DNA of 64,000 nucleotides, taken from Agromyces sp. Root81. Lineage in GTDB: Bacteria; Actinomycetota; Actinomycetes; Actinomycetales; Microbacteriaceae. Below, one piece after another: positions 46,105 through 60,205 of this stretch. Under the pieces are notes generated by a model, which saw only the letters and a list, made by a program, of their open reading frames with translations, had not been told where the DNA came from and ran no database searches. A program made the translations under genes and the position numbers. The stretch spans positions 248,001 through 312,000 of the forward strand of contig NZ_LMIR01000002.1 of NCBI RefSeq assembly GCF_001429165.1, in the 5' to 3' direction. Numbering within the stretch: the first letter of the stretch is position 1; every line of letters begins with the position of its first letter.

Positions 46105-46949
46105 TCACCCGCCGTTCCGCACGTCGTCGCGCAGCCGCCCGAGCCGATCCGGGTCGGCCGCGGCCTCGAGCAGCGTCTTCGTGTAGTCGTGTTGCGGATC
46201 GAGGATCACCTGCTCGCTCGGCCCGCGTTCGACGATCTCCCCGCGGTACATGACGAGGATCTCGTCTGAGAAGTGCCGCGCGGTCGCGAGGTCGTGCGTG
46301 ATGTAGAGCACGCCCAGGTGCTCCTGCCGCTGCAACTCGGCCAGCAGGTTCAGCACGCCGAGGCGGATCGACACGTCGAGCATCGACACCGGCTCGTCGG
46401 CGATGATGAACCGCGATCCCGGGGCGAGTGCACGGGCGATCGCGACGCGCTGCCGCTGACCGCCCGAGAGCTCGTGCGGTCGGCGATCGGCGAACGTCGC
46501 CGCCGGTGACAGGCGGACGCGCTCGAGGAGTTCCTCGGCCCGCTCGCGGATCTGCCGCGACGAGAGCCGCGGGTTGTGGATGCGCAGCGGCCGTTCGAGG
46601 TGGTGCAGGATCGGGTGGAACGGGTTCAGCGAGCTGAACGGGTCCTGGAAGACCATCTGCACGTCCCGTCGATAGCGGGCGAGCCCGCCGCCGCGGGTGG
46701 CACTCACGCGCCCGTCGAGCAGCACCTCGCCCGACGACGGCGTCTCGAGCTTGGCCATCATGCGTGCGATCGTCGACTTGCCCGAGCCGCTCTCGCCGAC
46801 GAGGGCGATCGTGCGGCCCGGCTCGAGGGTGAACGAGACATCCTTCACCGCATGGAGCGTGCGGACCTTCGTGCCGCTGCGCAGCCGGAAGTCCTTGACG
46901 AGGTGGCGCGCCTCGAGGGTCGAGGTCGCCGTCGCCGTCGCCGGCCCGC

Positions 46950-46953
<4 letters not shown>
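46105..46953 (-). CDS. Dpp/Opp-type ABC transporter ATP-binding protein (DppF-like)
   Basis: The product has 282 residues. Walker A is LVGESGSGKSTIARM, signature LSGGQRQRVAIARAL, Walker B FIIADEPVSMLDVS, and the C-terminal LLEAAADPD resembles the oligopeptide-binding extension. It forms the ATPase dimer with the DppD-like protein. It is the last gene of the five-gene importer operon, overlapping the previous gene by four bases. Confidence 0.93.
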
Positions 46954-47842
<889 letters not shown>

Positions 47843-47846
<4 letters not shown>

Positions 47847-48940
47847 GCGAATGCTCCGGTGTCGGCGACGCCCTTGCCGGCCTTCGCGGCCCTGCGCTGG
47901 CGCTTCGCGTTCTCAGGCGCGAGCCTGAGCTTCGGGTTCACGACCTCGTCGATCGCGAAGTTGATGAGGGACAGGCCGGCGCCGAGGGCGGCGATGATGA
48001 GGCCCGGCGGCACGAACCACCACCAGGCGCCCGTGCCGACGGCCTGGCCGGTCTGGGCGTCGTTCAGCATCGTGCCGAGCGTGATCGACCCGGTCGGCCC
48101 GAGGCCGAGGTAGGAGAGCCCGGCCTCGCCGAGCACGGCGAAGATGACGCCGAAGATGAACTGGGCGGCGAGCAGCGGAACGAGGTTCGGCAGGATCTCG
48201 ACGAAGATGATGCGGCCGGGTTTCTCGCCCGCGACTCGGGCAGCCGCGACGTACTCGCGGGTGCGGAGCGAGCGCGCCTGCGCTCGCAGCACCACCGCGG
48301 AGCCCGCCCAGCCCGTGATGCCGAGCACGAGCGCGACGAGCAGCGAGCTGCGGGCGAGCGGCCCGAGGCCCTCGGCGGTCTGCACGTAGGCGGCGATCAC
48401 CATGACGACGGGCAGGCCCGGGATGACGAGCACGATGTTCGTGAAGAGCGTGAGCACCTCGTCGAGCACGCCGCCGAAGTACCCGGCGAACACGCCGAAG
48501 ATCACGGCGAGCAGCAGGGCCACGATGCCGGCGACGATGCCGATGAAGAGCGAGCCCTGCGTGCCCCAGGCCAGCTGCGAGAAGACGTCGTAGCCGAGCT
48601 TCGTCGTGCCCAGCCAGTGCTCGGCCGACGGCGGCTGCAGCGCCTCGTTGCTGGAGTCGCGGGGCGGCTGGGCGATCATCGGCCCGAAGATGCCGAAGAG
48701 GGTGATGAGGCCGACGATCACGACGCCCGTGACGAGCTTGCCCGAGCGGCTCGGCAGGATGTGGCGGAACCGGCCGCCACGGCTCGAGCGGGCCGCGGCG
48801 ATCGCCGCGGTGGCCGTCGCGTCGCGGGCGGTCTCGCGCACCGCCTCGGCGGAGACCGGCGACTGGAACGGGGCATCGTCGCCGGTCGCGTAGCCGGAGT
48901 CGTCGGGCATGCGTTCGAGGGTGGGCTGGGAGTCATCCAT
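47843..48940 (-). CDS. Dpp/Opp-type ABC transporter permease (DppC-like)
   Basis: The product has 365 residues. After an unusually long (about 65 residues) cytoplasmic tail come six membrane helices. The inner-membrane coupling (EAA) motif is EYVAAARVAGEKPGRIIFVEILPN. The LGTTKLGYDVFSQLAWG segment is typical of DppC/OppC. It overlaps the DppB-like gene by eight bases. Confidence 0.92.
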
Positions 48941-49937
48941 TGTGTCGCACCCTCGGGTCGATGAAGCCGTAGATGAGGTCCATGAAGAAGTTGGCGGCGA
49001 GCACCGTGAGCGTGATCACGAGGAAGACCCCCTGCATGAGCGCATAGTCGAGACCCTGCACCGCCTGGATCATGAGCTTGCCGATGCCCGGGTAGCTGAA
49101 CACCTGTTCCATCACGATCGAGCCGGCGACGACGAAGCCGAGCGCGATGCCGAAGCCCGCGAGGCTCGGGATGGCGGCGTTGCGCGACGCGTACTTCGTG
49201 CGCACCCGGCGCGGGGTCAGCCCCTTCGCCTCGGCCGTGACGACGTAGTCCTCGGACATCGTCGACACCATCATGTTGCGCATGCCGAGGAGCCAGCCGC
49301 CGACGGAGGAGAGCACGATCGTGATCGCCGGGAGGATGGCGTGGTAGATCGCGCTGCCGATGAACGCCCAGCTGAGCTCTGGGCCGGCCGGGAATTCGAA
49401 GACGTCGTAGCCGCCGACGATCGGGAAGAGCCCCAGCTGCACTGAGAACACGGCGACGAGCACGAGCGCGAGCCAGAAGTACGGGATCGACTGGAACACC
49501 GTGGTGATCGGCACGAGGTGGTCGAGCCAGGTGCCGCGCCGCCAGCCCACCCACGCTCCGACGATGATGCCCAGCAGGAATGAGATGACGGTCGCGACGC
49601 CGACCAGGATGATCGTCCACGGCAGGGCCGCCGCGATGAGATCGGCGACCGGGGCCGGATACCTCGTCGAGGAGACGCCGAGGTCTCCCTGAAGCAACCG
49701 GCCCCAGTACGCCACGTACTGGTCCCAGAGGGACATGTCCTTCCCTGCGCCGAGGATCGAGGTGATGGCCTCGATCGTCTCCTCGGAGAGCGGACGCCCG
49801 CCGCTGGCGCGCCGGAGCTTGCCGAGCATGATGGCTGCGGGGTCGCCCGGCAGGAGCCGCGGGAGCAGGAAGTTGAGCGAGATCGCCGCCCAGAGGGTCA
49901 CCAGGTAGAAGGCGACCCGCCGAAGGTAGAAGCTCAT
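48933..49937 (-). CDS. Dpp/Opp-type ABC transporter permease (DppB-like)
   Basis: The product has 334 residues from ATG 49937. Six helices with the N-terminal RRVAFYLVTLWAAISLNF, the LLPGDPAA motif after helix 1, and the coupling motif DYVVTAEAKGLTPRRVRTKYASRN. It pairs with the DppC-like permease. It starts 51 bases after the substrate-binding protein gene. Confidence 0.92.
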   Translation of the reverse strand: MSFYLRRVAFYLVTLWAAISLNFLLPRLLPGDPAAIMLGKLRRASGGRPLSEETIEAITSILGAGKDMSLWDQYVAYWGRLLQGDLGVSSTRYPAPVADLIAAALPWTIILVGVATVISFLLGIIVGAWVGWRRGTWLDHLVPITTVFQSIPYFWLALVLVAVFSVQLGLFPIVGGYDVFEFPAGPELSWAFIGSAIYHAILPAITIVLSSVGGWLLGMRNMMVSTMSEDYVVTAEAKGLTPRRVRTKYASRNAAIPSLAGFGIALGFVVAGSIVMEQVFSYPGIGKLMIQAVQGLDYALMQGVFLVITLTVLAANFFMDLIYGFIDPRVRHNG

Positions 49938-49987
49938 GCCGCTGCCGTCCTCGAGATGGGGAAGGTTCGTTCCACGGGACCGACGAC

Positions 49988-51652
49988 CTACTTCGCCGGG
50001 GTGAGGTGCGAGAGCACGACCGCGTTGGCCACCGCGAGGTACGGCAGCGGTGCTGCGTACAGCTCGCCCTCGCTCGGCCATCCACTGAACTTCTCGGTGT
50101 TGAAGAAGGACTGCGAGGCGTTCAGCACCACTGGGATGTACGGGAGGTCACGCGCGATCTCGGACTGGATCGTGGCGTAGGCCGCCTGCTTGGTCGCGAC
50201 GTCCTGCGTCGCGCCAGCCGCGAGCACTGCCGCGTCGACGGCCGGGTTCGAGTAGCGCGAGTAATTCTGGCCGACGAGCGGCGTCTCGCCGACGCTCGCG
50301 GTCGAGGTGCCGGCGAAGTACTCGTGGTAGTTCGAGTAGGGGTCGGCGACGAGGCTCTGCGTGAGGCCGAAGAGCGCCATCTGGAAGTCGCCCGACTGGA
50401 TCGGCGTCCAGTACTCGGCATCGGAGACGGTGCGGGCGTTGATGCGGATGCCGGCTTCGGCCGCCTGCTCCGAGATCAGTTTCGCGGCGTCGTTGTAGTC
50501 GGTCCAGCCGTCGGGCGAGAACAGGTCGATCTCGAAGGCGGCGCCGTCCGTACCGTAGAAGCCGTCGGCGTCCTTCGTGTAGCCGGCGGCCTCGAGGATC
50601 GCGCCGGCCTCTGCGGCGTTCGCCTCCTGCGGGCTCGTGGCGAGCTCCGGGTCGCTGAGCCACTGCTCGTCGCGCGGCTGGAGGGTGAACGACGGCGATG
50701 ATTCGCCCGCGAGGCCGGCGAAGGCCTTGTCGGCGATCGTGGCGCGGTCGATCGCGACGTTGATCGCCTGGCGCACGGCCGGGTCGGTCTGCGGGCCTTC
50801 GCACCCGAGGTCGGCGTTGGCGCAGGTCGTGATCGTCGTCGGGTCCTGCTGGAGGTTCAAGGTCGTGATGTCGCCCGCACCGGTGACGGCGTCGGGGTTC
50901 GCGATGAACTGGCCGACCCAGTCGATCTTGCCGGTCGTCAACAGGTCTTGCGACGACTGGTTCGAGTCGAGGCCGAGGTACTGCACCTCGGTCACGGCGG
51001 GCGCGCCGTCGCGGAAGAGCTCGTTGGCGACGACCGTGTAGGCGGCATCGGAGAAGCTCTTGAGCATGTACGGGCCGGAGCCGACGGGCTCGGGGTTCGT
51101 CTCTGCCATGAAGTCGTCGATGTCGGCCCAGATGTGCTCGGGGATGATGTAGGTCGTCCCCAGCGTGAGCGATGCGCTCGTGAACTGCGGTTCGGTGTAA
51201 GTGAGTACGACGGTGGTGTCGTCGGTCGCCTCGGCCGAGACGAACTGCTCGGTCTTGTTCGAGCCGTAGCCGAAGGTGAAGGCGACGTCGTCAGCGGTGA
51301 GGTCCTCGCCGTCGCTCCACTTCAGGTCGGGCTTGATCGTGACGGTGAGCGTGCGGCCGTCTTCGCTGTACTCGTAGCCGTCGCCGATGAGTCCGGTGGG
51401 GGCGTCGGCCGAGAGCTGGTTGAAGAAGAACAGCGGCTCGTAGATCGCGCCGAAGGTCGCGTGCACGGCCGTGTCGACGGCGAACGGGTTGAAGTTGTTG
51501 TTGATCGGGGTGGCGCTGCCCGCCCAGACGCGCAGGACAGAGGCGTCGTCGCCGCCGCCTCCTGCCGCCGGGCTGCATCCGGTCATTCCCAGGGCGATCG
51601 CGGCCGCTCCTGCGGCGAGTGCCACCGCGAAGGAGCGTGTGGTTCGAGTCAT
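49988..51652 (-). CDS. ABC transporter substrate-binding lipoprotein (SBP_bac_5)
   Basis: The product has 554 residues from the ATG at 51652, which has GAGAGGA nine bases upstream. A signal peptide ends in the lipobox MTGC, so it is anchored outside the membrane. Family-5 blocks include YEPLFFFNQ, DGRTLTVTIKPDLKWSDGED, GSGPYMLKSF and DPAVRQAINVAIDR. The family binds peptides, but several actinobacterial members bind cello- or chito-oligosaccharides; the nearby GH4, kinase and ROK genes favour a sugar. It heads the importer operon. Confidence 0.92.
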   Translation of the reverse strand: MTRTTRSFAVALAAGAAAIALGMTGCSPAAGGGGDDASVLRVWAGSATPINNNFNPFAVDTAVHATFGAIYEPLFFFNQLSADAPTGLIGDGYEYSEDGRTLTVTIKPDLKWSDGEDLTADDVAFTFGYGSNKTEQFVSAEATDDTTVVLTYTEPQFTSASLTLGTTYIIPEHIWADIDDFMAETNPEPVGSGPYMLKSFSDAAYTVVANELFRDGAPAVTEVQYLGLDSNQSSQDLLTTGKIDWVGQFIANPDAVTGAGDITTLNLQQDPTTITTCANADLGCEGPQTDPAVRQAINVAIDRATIADKAFAGLAGESSPSFTLQPRDEQWLSDPELATSPQEANAAEAGAILEAAGYTKDADGFYGTDGAAFEIDLFSPDGWTDYNDAAKLISEQAAEAGIRINARTVSDAEYWTPIQSGDFQMALFGLTQSLVADPYSNYHEYFAGTSTASVGETPLVGQNYSRYSNPAVDAAVLAAGATQDVATKQAAYATIQSEIARDLPYIPVVLNASQSFFNTEKFSGWPSEGELYAAPLPYLAVANAVVLSHLTPAK

Positions 51653-51745
51653 CTCCGGCATTCCTCTCGTGCTTCGTTGCGTGGAAGGTGGTGCAGTTTG
51701 CCGCGTGCGGGATCTCGGTGCTCACGCGTTACTGGAAGCGACCCT

Positions 51746-51789
51746 AACAGAAAAGATAGTAACTGGAAACAAGTCATTCAGTTTCTGTT
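51746..51789. promoter_or_regulatory. AT-rich inverted repeats between importer and deaminase genes
   Basis: AACAGAAA (51746-51753) and TTTCTGTT (51782-51789) are perfect inverted arms; AACTG/CAGTT (51761-51765, 51779-51783) is nested inside. A minus-strand -35 TTGTTT/-10 TGTTAG with a 17-base spacer fits within. It is the likely control region of the importer operon. Confidence 0.55.
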
Positions 51790-51905
51790 TCCCCGCGTGT
51801 TTTCGACGTGCATCCGACGCATCGGGCTGGCGCCTATGCTCTGGTGTGCAGATTCAGCGCAGGTCGGTCGCGACGCTGCACCCACGCATGGAGAGAGGTG
51901 TCCGG

Positions 51906-53186
51906 ATGCCGCAGCGCACGCGACTCGAAGCACTCGCCGACGAGCGGCTGAGCGCGTCCGACAAGGGTCTGCCCGCCCGCGCCGCCGGACTCACGGTGAG
52001 CGAGTTCCTCGCGACCGGGCCTCGCCTCGCCGAGTTCTGGACCCCGCTGCTCGCACTCGACGAGCGCGCGCTCGCACACAACGCCGCAGTGATCCAGGGC
52101 TGGTGCGGCGAACGCGGCCTCGAGCTCATGCCCCACGGCAAGACGACGATGGCCCCGGCGCTCTGGCAGCTGCAGCTCGATGCCGGTGCCACCGGCCTCA
52201 CTCTCGCGACGCCAGGGCAGGTGCGGACCGCTCGCGCGTTCGGCATCGCCTCGATCATGCTCGCGAACACGCTCGTCGCGCCGGCCGCGCTCGACTTCAT
52301 CGCCCGTGAGCTCGCCGACCCGGCCTTCTCATTCCGCTCATGGGTCGACTCGGTCGAGACGGTCGAGGCGATGGAGCAGGGACTCGCCGGTGTCGACCTC
52401 CCCCGCCCGATCGACGTGCTCGTCGAGCTCGGCGGATCCGGCGGACGAACCGGCGCGCGCGGCGTCGGCGAAGCCGCGCGCATCGCCGAGCGCATCGCCG
52501 CATCGCCCGTGCTGCGACTCGCGGGCACGGCCGGATACGAGGGCAGCCTCGGCCACGACCGCTCCCCCGCAGTGCTCGATGCGGTGCGCACCTCCCTCGG
52601 CGAGATGCTCGAGGTGCACGCGGCGGTGCGCGGCCTCGCCGAGGGCGAGCTCATCGTCACGGCCGGCGGCAGCGCCTACCTCGAGCTCGTCGCCGAGGCG
52701 TTCGCCCCGGCGATCGCCGCCGAGGCCGCGGAGTCGACCAGTGCACGCGGCACCCGCTGGATCCTCCGCTCCGGCGCCTCCCTCCTGCACGACGACGGCT
52801 TCTACCACGGCATCTCGCCGATCGACGGCGAGCTCACCCCCGCCATGCGCGGCTACGCCCGCGTCGTCTCGCACCCCGAGCCGGGCCTCGCGCTCCTCGA
52901 CGGCGGCAAGCGCGACTTCCCGTACGACGACGGCCTGCCCGTGCCGTTCGGCGTCGCCGAGGTGCCCGGTGCCGCCGAGCGGCCGCTCGCCGGGGCATCC
53001 GTCACCGCGCTCAACGACCAGCACGCTTACCTGCGCGCCGACGGCCCGCTCGAGCTCGCCATCGGCGAGGTCGTCTCGCTCGGCCTCTCGCACCCCTGCA
53101 CGGCCTTCGACAAGTGGCGCTTCATCCCGGTCGTCGAAGGCGGCGGTTCCGACCGAGTGGTCGCACTCGTGCGCACGTTCTTCTAG
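51906..53186 (+). CDS. PLP-dependent amino acid deaminase (D-threonine aldolase/D-serine dehydratase-like)
   Basis: The product has 426 residues with GAGAGG before the ATG. The alanine-racemase N-terminal barrel carries the PLP Lys in LMPHGKTTMAP, and the C-terminal domain has LSHPCTAFDKW, the His/Cys Zn site of the D-serine dehydratase-like group. Such enzymes act on D-amino acids, perhaps from peptidoglycan or the uptake route. It is divergent from the importer operon. Confidence 0.88.
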   Translation: MPQRTRLEALADERLSASDKGLPARAAGLTVSEFLATGPRLAEFWTPLLALDERALAHNAAVIQGWCGERGLELMPHGKTTMAPALWQLQLDAGATGLTLATPGQVRTARAFGIASIMLANTLVAPAALDFIARELADPAFSFRSWVDSVETVEAMEQGLAGVDLPRPIDVLVELGGSGGRTGARGVGEAARIAERIAASPVLRLAGTAGYEGSLGHDRSPAVLDAVRTSLGEMLEVHAAVRGLAEGELIVTAGGSAYLELVAEAFAPAIAAEAAESTSARGTRWILRSGASLLHDDGFYHGISPIDGELTPAMRGYARVVSHPEPGLALLDGGKRDFPYDDGLPVPFGVAEVPGAAERPLAGASVTALNDQHAYLRADGPLELAIGEVVSLGLSHPCTAFDKWRFIPVVEGGGSDRVVALVRTFF

Positions 53187-53197
53187 ACCGGAGACAG

Positions 53198-53233
53198 CGG
53201 ATGCCCCGTGGCCGATCGGCCACGGGGCATCCG
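53198..53233. terminator. Bidirectional terminator between deaminase and asd genes
   Basis: A 36-base perfect palindrome (CGGATGCCCCGTGGCCGA and its complement) lies between the two convergent genes. Confidence 0.85.
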
Positions 53234-53247
53234 TCGTTCAGCTGGTG

Positions 53248-55749
<2,502 letters not shown>

Positions 55750-55875
55750 GTGGTCTCCCAGGGGTGGATTCGCTGGCGGCCGCTCGGGTAGCCGGCGCCG
55801 GAAGCACCATCATACGGCGGGCCGCATACGCGCCCGGCTATGTGACGTCCCCTCGGGCAGCGGTAGCGTGTTCCC

Positions 55876-56370
55876 ATGCCGGAGGCGCTCGAGGCTTGGA
55901 CCGAGTTCAACGTCGCGATGGTGGGCGCCACAGCCGCCCTCGCCGGTCTCCTCATCGTGGCGATGTCGGTGAACATCGGCGAGATCATGAAGTCGGTGAC
56001 ACTGCCGCCCCGCGCCGCCGCGTCGATCGCGGCGCTCGTGCTGGCGATCACCGCCGGCGCGTTCGGGCTGGTCCCCGGCCAGCCGGTCGTGGCGTACGGC
56101 GTCGAGGTGCTCGTGGCATCCGTGCTCGCGGGCGTCTTCCAGGTGCACGCGATCCGCGTGGTCATGCGGGAGGACCACGTCTCGCCGTTCGACCGGGTGC
56201 TGAAGAGCATCGCCGGTGTGCTCCCGATCGCGGCCTTCCTCGTGGGCGCCGTGCTCGTCGTGACGGGCGTGGTGGAGGTCGGACTCATCACGATGGCCGT
56301 CGGCTCGGTGCTCAGCATCATCGCCGCACTGGTCATGGCCTGGGTGGTGCTCGTCGAGGTGCTGCGGTAG
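55876..56370 (+). CDS. Four-helix membrane protein of unknown function
   Basis: The product has 164 residues with four membrane helices (NVAMVGATAALAGLLIVAMS, ASIAALVLAITAGAFGLV, SIAGVLPIAAFLVGAVLV, LITMAVGSVLSIIAALVMAW). The short loop between helices 2 and 3 has HAIRVVMREDHVSP. I recognise no family. It is alone between lysC (divergent) and a convergent small gene. Confidence 0.7.
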   Translation: MPEALEAWTEFNVAMVGATAALAGLLIVAMSVNIGEIMKSVTLPPRAAASIAALVLAITAGAFGLVPGQPVVAYGVEVLVASVLAGVFQVHAIRVVMREDHVSPFDRVLKSIAGVLPIAAFLVGAVLVVTGVVEVGLITMAVGSVLSIIAALVMAWVVLVEVLR

Positions 56371-56374
56371 CGGC

Positions 56375-56734
56375 TCAGCCCTTGTGCGGGCGCGGCATGT
56401 ACCACTCGGTGAACTCGGTCGCGCGGCCGTCGTCGGCGAGGCGCACGATCCAGAGGTTCAGGTAGTCGCGGTCGGCCGGGTAGTTCGTGCGCCCCTGGAT
56501 CACGAGGAACCCGTCGTCCTCATGCACGATGCGCCAGTCGAACGCCCAGTCGCCCGGTGCGTCGAGGTCGGCGAGCCAGCCCGCGACGATCGCGCTGCGG
56601 CCGATCCGCGGCTCGGAGTCGGGGCTCGTGAGGTAGCGGGCGTCATCGGTGAAGAGCGCTCCGATCTCGGCCGGATCGTTCGACTGCCAGGCCGCGACGT
56701 ACCCTGCGACCCACTCCGCACCGTTGCTCGCCAT
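56375..56734 (-). CDS. SnoaL/NTF2-like protein
   Basis: The product has 119 residues. The cone-shaped NTF2-like fold is suggested by VAGYVAAWQSNDPAEIGALFTDDARYL and the strand pattern after it (AFDWRIVHEDDGFLVIQGR, NLWIVRLADDG). Members are small-molecule isomerases, cyclases or unknown. It converges on the membrane protein with only four bases between the two stops. Confidence 0.8.
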   Translation of the reverse strand: MASNGAEWVAGYVAAWQSNDPAEIGALFTDDARYLTSPDSEPRIGRSAIVAGWLADLDAPGDWAFDWRIVHEDDGFLVIQGRTNYPADRDYLNLWIVRLADDGRATEFTEWYMPRPHKG

Positions 56735-56783
56735 GGCTCCGTTCTAGCCCTGCGCGATGGGAGCGTCAAGGGGGCGACGAGCG

Positions 56784-57380
56784 TCAGCCGACGACGCGCC
56801 GGCCCTCGAACGCGCGCCCGAGCGTGACCTCGTCGGCGTACTCGAGATCGCCGCCGACGGGGAGGCCCGAGGCGAGCCGCGTGACGCGGATCTCGAGGGT
56901 CGAGAGCAGGCGACTCAGGTAGGTCGCGGTGGCCTCGCCTTCGAGGTTCGGGTCGGTCGCGATGATGACCTCGGTCACGGTCGCGTCGGCGAGGCGCTGC
57001 ATCAGCTGGCGGATGCGGAGCTCGTCGGGGCCGATGCCGTCGATCGGGCTGATCGCGCCGCCGAGCACGTGGTAGAGCCCCCGGAACTCCCGGGTGCGCT
57101 CGATCGCGACGACGTCTTTGGCCTCTTCGACGACGCAGATGAGAGCAGGGTCGCGCCGCGGGTCGCGGCAGATGCCGCAGGTCGCCTCTTCGGAGACGTT
57201 GCCGCAGATCTCGCAGAATCGCACCTTGTCGCGGATCTCCATCAGGATCTCGGCGAGCCGGCTGACGTCGAAGTGCTCGGTCTGCACGATGTGGAACGCG
57301 ATGCGCTGCGCCGACTTCGGCCCGATGCCGGGCAGGCGCCCGAGTTCGTCGATCAGTTCTTGGACGATGCCTTCGTACAT
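56784..57380 (-). CDS. recR: Recombination protein RecR
   Basis: The product has 198 residues. It acts with RecF/RecO to load RecA at gaps. The helix-hairpin-helix [18 protein letters not shown], the Zn finger [16 protein letters not shown], and the Toprim segment [20 protein letters not shown] are all present. It starts two bases after the dnaX stop, a classical pair. Confidence 0.96.
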   Translation of the reverse strand: MYEGIVQELIDELGRLPGIGPKSAQRIAFHIVQTEHFDVSRLAEILMEIRDKVRFCEICGNVSEEATCGICRDPRRDPALICVVEEAKDVVAIERTREFRGLYHVLGGAISPIDGIGPDELRIRQLMQRLADATVTEVIIATDPNLEGEATATYLSRLLSTLEIRVTRLASGLPVGGDLEYADEVTLGRAFEGRRVVG

Positions 57381-57382
57381 GA

Positions 57383-59743
57383 TCAGCCACGCTCCCCGAA
57401 GCCGGGCCGCGGCGGCGCTTCGACCTCTTCGAGGAAGGTCGCGCCGAGCACCTCGCGCACGACGGCCTCTCCGTAGCGCTGGATGCCGCCGTCATTGCCC
57501 GCGGTCGGAAGCGGACGGCTCGTGCGCTTGGGCGCGCGAGCGGGTGCGGGTGCAGGAGCAGGAGCAGGAGCGGATGCCTCGACGATCACCTCGGGCTCGG
57601 GCCCGGGGTCGAACGGAGGCTCCTCGTCTTCGGGCGGTGCGTCGGCGTCATCGGGCAGTTCGTCGACGCCACCACGCGTGGGGACCGGCGCGACGCTCGA
57701 GGCGACGGGCGCCTCCGCTGCGGGTGCCACCTGCGGCCGCTCGGCGACGGCCGTCGCAGTCCGGGCGCTCGTGGGGGCCGACTCGGCGCCCGCGTCGGTG
57801 ATCGGGTCGCGCGGGATCGCCACGGTCGCCCACGAGTCCACGGGCCCGGCGGGTGCTGCGGACGCGGACGCCGACGGCTGTGCGGGCGCGGCGGTCTCCG
57901 GCGCAGACGACGACGGCCGAGCAGACGACGAGGCGGGCGCTGCGGCGGACGGCCCGCGTGCCTCGGCCGGAGCCGACGGTTCGGCCGGAGCCGGCGGGGT
58001 CGACGGCGTCTGCGGGGCGGCGGCCGGCGAGCCGCCGGGGCCGTCGACTCGCGCGACGAACTTCACTCGCACGCCGAGCACGTCGACGATCGCACCGCGG
58101 AGCAGTTCGCTGACGCTCTGCCCCGGTGCGCCACCGCGGAAGCCCGCGACGTCGTGCTCGCTCGGGAACGTGAGCACGAGCACCTCGCCATCGCGGAAGT
58201 CGCGCACCTGCGCCGTGAACGCCACCATCCAGGCGCTGCGCTTCGTTCGCTGGAGCGAGGAGAGCACCTCCGGCCACGCGTCGCGGACCTGCTGCAGCGT
58301 GACCGGTCCGACAGGTTTCGAGGGTGCAGCAGCCGCCGGCGCTGCAGCCGGCTCGCTCTCGGCCGGGGCCACGCTCTCGGGCCGGCCGGCGGCCACGGGC
58401 GTCGGGACCGGAGCTGGCGTTGCGGGCGCGGCGTCGACGGGTGCAGGGCTCATCGGCGGCGTTGCCGCCATCGGTGCCGCGACCCGCTCCGCCGGCACTC
58501 GCGGCGCCGGAGCAGCCGCCTCGGGCCGGGCGACCGGTCGCGAGTCGGATGCCGCCGGAAGCGAGCCGGCCGCGTCGGCCACGCCGACCCGGCGCTCGAG
58601 GCGCTCGACGCGCACGAGCGCGCCGCGCTCGGTGTCGTCGGCCGCAGGCACGAGCACCCGCGCGAGCATGAGTTCGAGGTGCAGGCGCGGCGAGGTGGCG
58701 CCCGTCATCTCGGTGAGGGTCTGGTTGACGAGGTCGGCGACCCGCGAGAGCTCGGCCTGGCCGAACGCGGCGGCCTGGGTCGCCATGCGGGCGAGCTCGT
58801 CTTCCGGCACCCCGCGGAGCACGGCCGCAGCCGTCTCGGGCGACGAGGCGGCGACGACGATGAGGTCGCGAAGTCGTTCGAGGAGGTCTTCGACGAAGCG
58901 ACGGGGGTCTTGCCCCGTCTGCACGACGCGGTCGGCCGCGGCGAATGCCCCGGCCGCATCGGCGGCCCCGATCGCGTCGACGACCTCGTCGAGCAGGGCG
59001 CCATGGGTGTAACCGAGCAGCGCGACGGCTCGCTCGTAGTCGATGGTCGGCCCGTCGGAGCCCGCGATGAGCTGGTCGAGCAGCGACAGCGTGTCTCGAG
59101 GCGACCCGCCGCCGGCGCGCACGACGAGCGGCAGCACGCCCGGCGCGACCTCGACACCCTCTTCGGTGCAGAGCTGCTGCACGTACTCCAGCATGGGGCC
59201 GGGCGGCACGAGCCGGAACGGGTAGTGGTGCGTGCGCGAGCGGATGGTGCCGAGCACCTTGTCGGGCTCGGTCGTCGCGAAGATGAACTTGATGTGCTCG
59301 GGCGGCTCCTCGACGAGCTTCAGCAGCGCGTTGAAGCCCTGCGGCGTGACCATATGCGCCTCGTCGAGGATGAAGATCTTGAACCGGTCGCGCGCCGGGG
59401 CGAACACGGCGCGCTCGCGCAGGTCGCGCGCGTCGTCGACGCCGTTGTGGCTCGCGGCGTCGATCTCGACGACGTCGAGCGACCCGCCGCCGCCCCGAGC
59501 GAGCTCGACGCAGCTGGGGCAGACGCCGCACGGGACATCCGTCGGACCCTCTGCGCAGTTCAGGCAGCGCGCGAGGATGCGCGCCGACGTCGTCTTGCCG
59601 CAGCCGCGAGGGCCGCTGAACAGGTAGGCGTGATTGACACGATCGGTGCGGAGCGCCGTCATGAGCGGCTCCGTCACCTGGGACTGGCCGATCATCTCGG
59701 CGAACGTCTCTGGCCGGTAGCGGCGATACAGGGCGGTGACCAC
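57383..59743 (-). CDS. dnaX: DNA polymerase III subunits gamma and tau
   Basis: The product has 786 residues from a GTG. It is the ATPase of the clamp loader. The AAA+ domain has [20 protein letters not shown] (P-loop, residues 44-51), a four-Cys Zn site, and [21 protein letters not shown] with the SRC-like motif. A long Ala/Pro/Glu-rich linker (about residues 390-700) precedes the C-terminal region. No ribosomal frameshift site was evident. The downstream gene is recR. Confidence 0.95.
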   Translation of the reverse strand: MVTALYRRYRPETFAEMIGQSQVTEPLMTALRTDRVNHAYLFSGPRGCGKTTSARILARCLNCAEGPTDVPCGVCPSCVELARGGGGSLDVVEIDAASHNGVDDARDLRERAVFAPARDRFKIFILDEAHMVTPQGFNALLKLVEEPPEHIKFIFATTEPDKVLGTIRSRTHHYPFRLVPPGPMLEYVQQLCTEEGVEVAPGVLPLVVRAGGGSPRDTLSLLDQLIAGSDGPTIDYERAVALLGYTHGALLDEVVDAIGAADAAGAFAAADRVVQTGQDPRRFVEDLLERLRDLIVVAASSPETAAAVLRGVPEDELARMATQAAAFGQAELSRVADLVNQTLTEMTGATSPRLHLELMLARVLVPAADDTERGALVRVERLERRVGVADAAGSLPAASDSRPVARPEAAAPAPRVPAERVAAPMAATPPMSPAPVDAAPATPAPVPTPVAAGRPESVAPAESEPAAAPAAAAPSKPVGPVTLQQVRDAWPEVLSSLQRTKRSAWMVAFTAQVRDFRDGEVLVLTFPSEHDVAGFRGGAPGQSVSELLRGAIVDVLGVRVKFVARVDGPGGSPAAAPQTPSTPPAPAEPSAPAEARGPSAAAPASSSARPSSSAPETAAPAQPSASASAAPAGPVDSWATVAIPRDPITDAGAESAPTSARTATAVAERPQVAPAAEAPVASSVAPVPTRGGVDELPDDADAPPEDEEPPFDPGPEPEVIVEASAPAPAPAPAPARAPKRTSRPLPTAGNDGGIQRYGEAVVREVLGATFLEEVEAPPRPGFGERG

Positions 59744-59821
59744 GCATCAATCGTAGTTGCCGCGTCCGACACCACAGCCGGATGTCGGAGGCGTACCATG
59801 CGGGAATCGGAAGGGGGCGCG

Positions 59822-60193
59822 ATGACGTCGACGATGACACAGGCACAGCTCGATCGGTTCCGGGCGAAACTCCTGCAGGAGCGGGCCGATGCGGAGGGCA
59901 GGTTCGCCGAGTTCGGCGACGTCATGAGCGAGGTGCGGGCCGCGAGGTCGGGCGCGTCGGCCGATGACGAGCACGACCCCGAGGGCCCGACGATGACGCA
60001 GGAGTGGTCACAGCGCACCGCGGTGCTCGCCGATGCGCGCGCCGAACTCGCCGACATCGACCACGCCCTGGCGCGCATCGACGACGGTACGTACGGCTTC
60101 TGCAGGAATTGCGGCAAGCGCATCACCGTGCCACGGCTCGAGGCACGCCCCACGGCCGAACTCTGCATCGACTGCGCGCGCCTCGCGCGCTGA
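59822..60193 (+). CDS. DksA/TraR-family zinc-finger protein
   Basis: The product has 123 residues with GGAAGGGGG before the ATG. A coiled-coil N-terminal half (QLDRFRAKLLQERADAEGRF and ALADIDHALARIDDG) is followed by the zinc finger CRNCGKRI...CIDCARLAR. Members bind RNA polymerase in the secondary channel and modulate the stringent response; actinobacteria have several short ones. It is divergent from dnaX. A strong terminator follows. Confidence 0.88.
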   Translation: MTSTMTQAQLDRFRAKLLQERADAEGRFAEFGDVMSEVRAARSGASADDEHDPEGPTMTQEWSQRTAVLADARAELADIDHALARIDDGTYGFCRNCGKRITVPRLEARPTAELCIDCARLAR

Positions 60194-60205
60194 ACCTGAC
60201 AGGCA

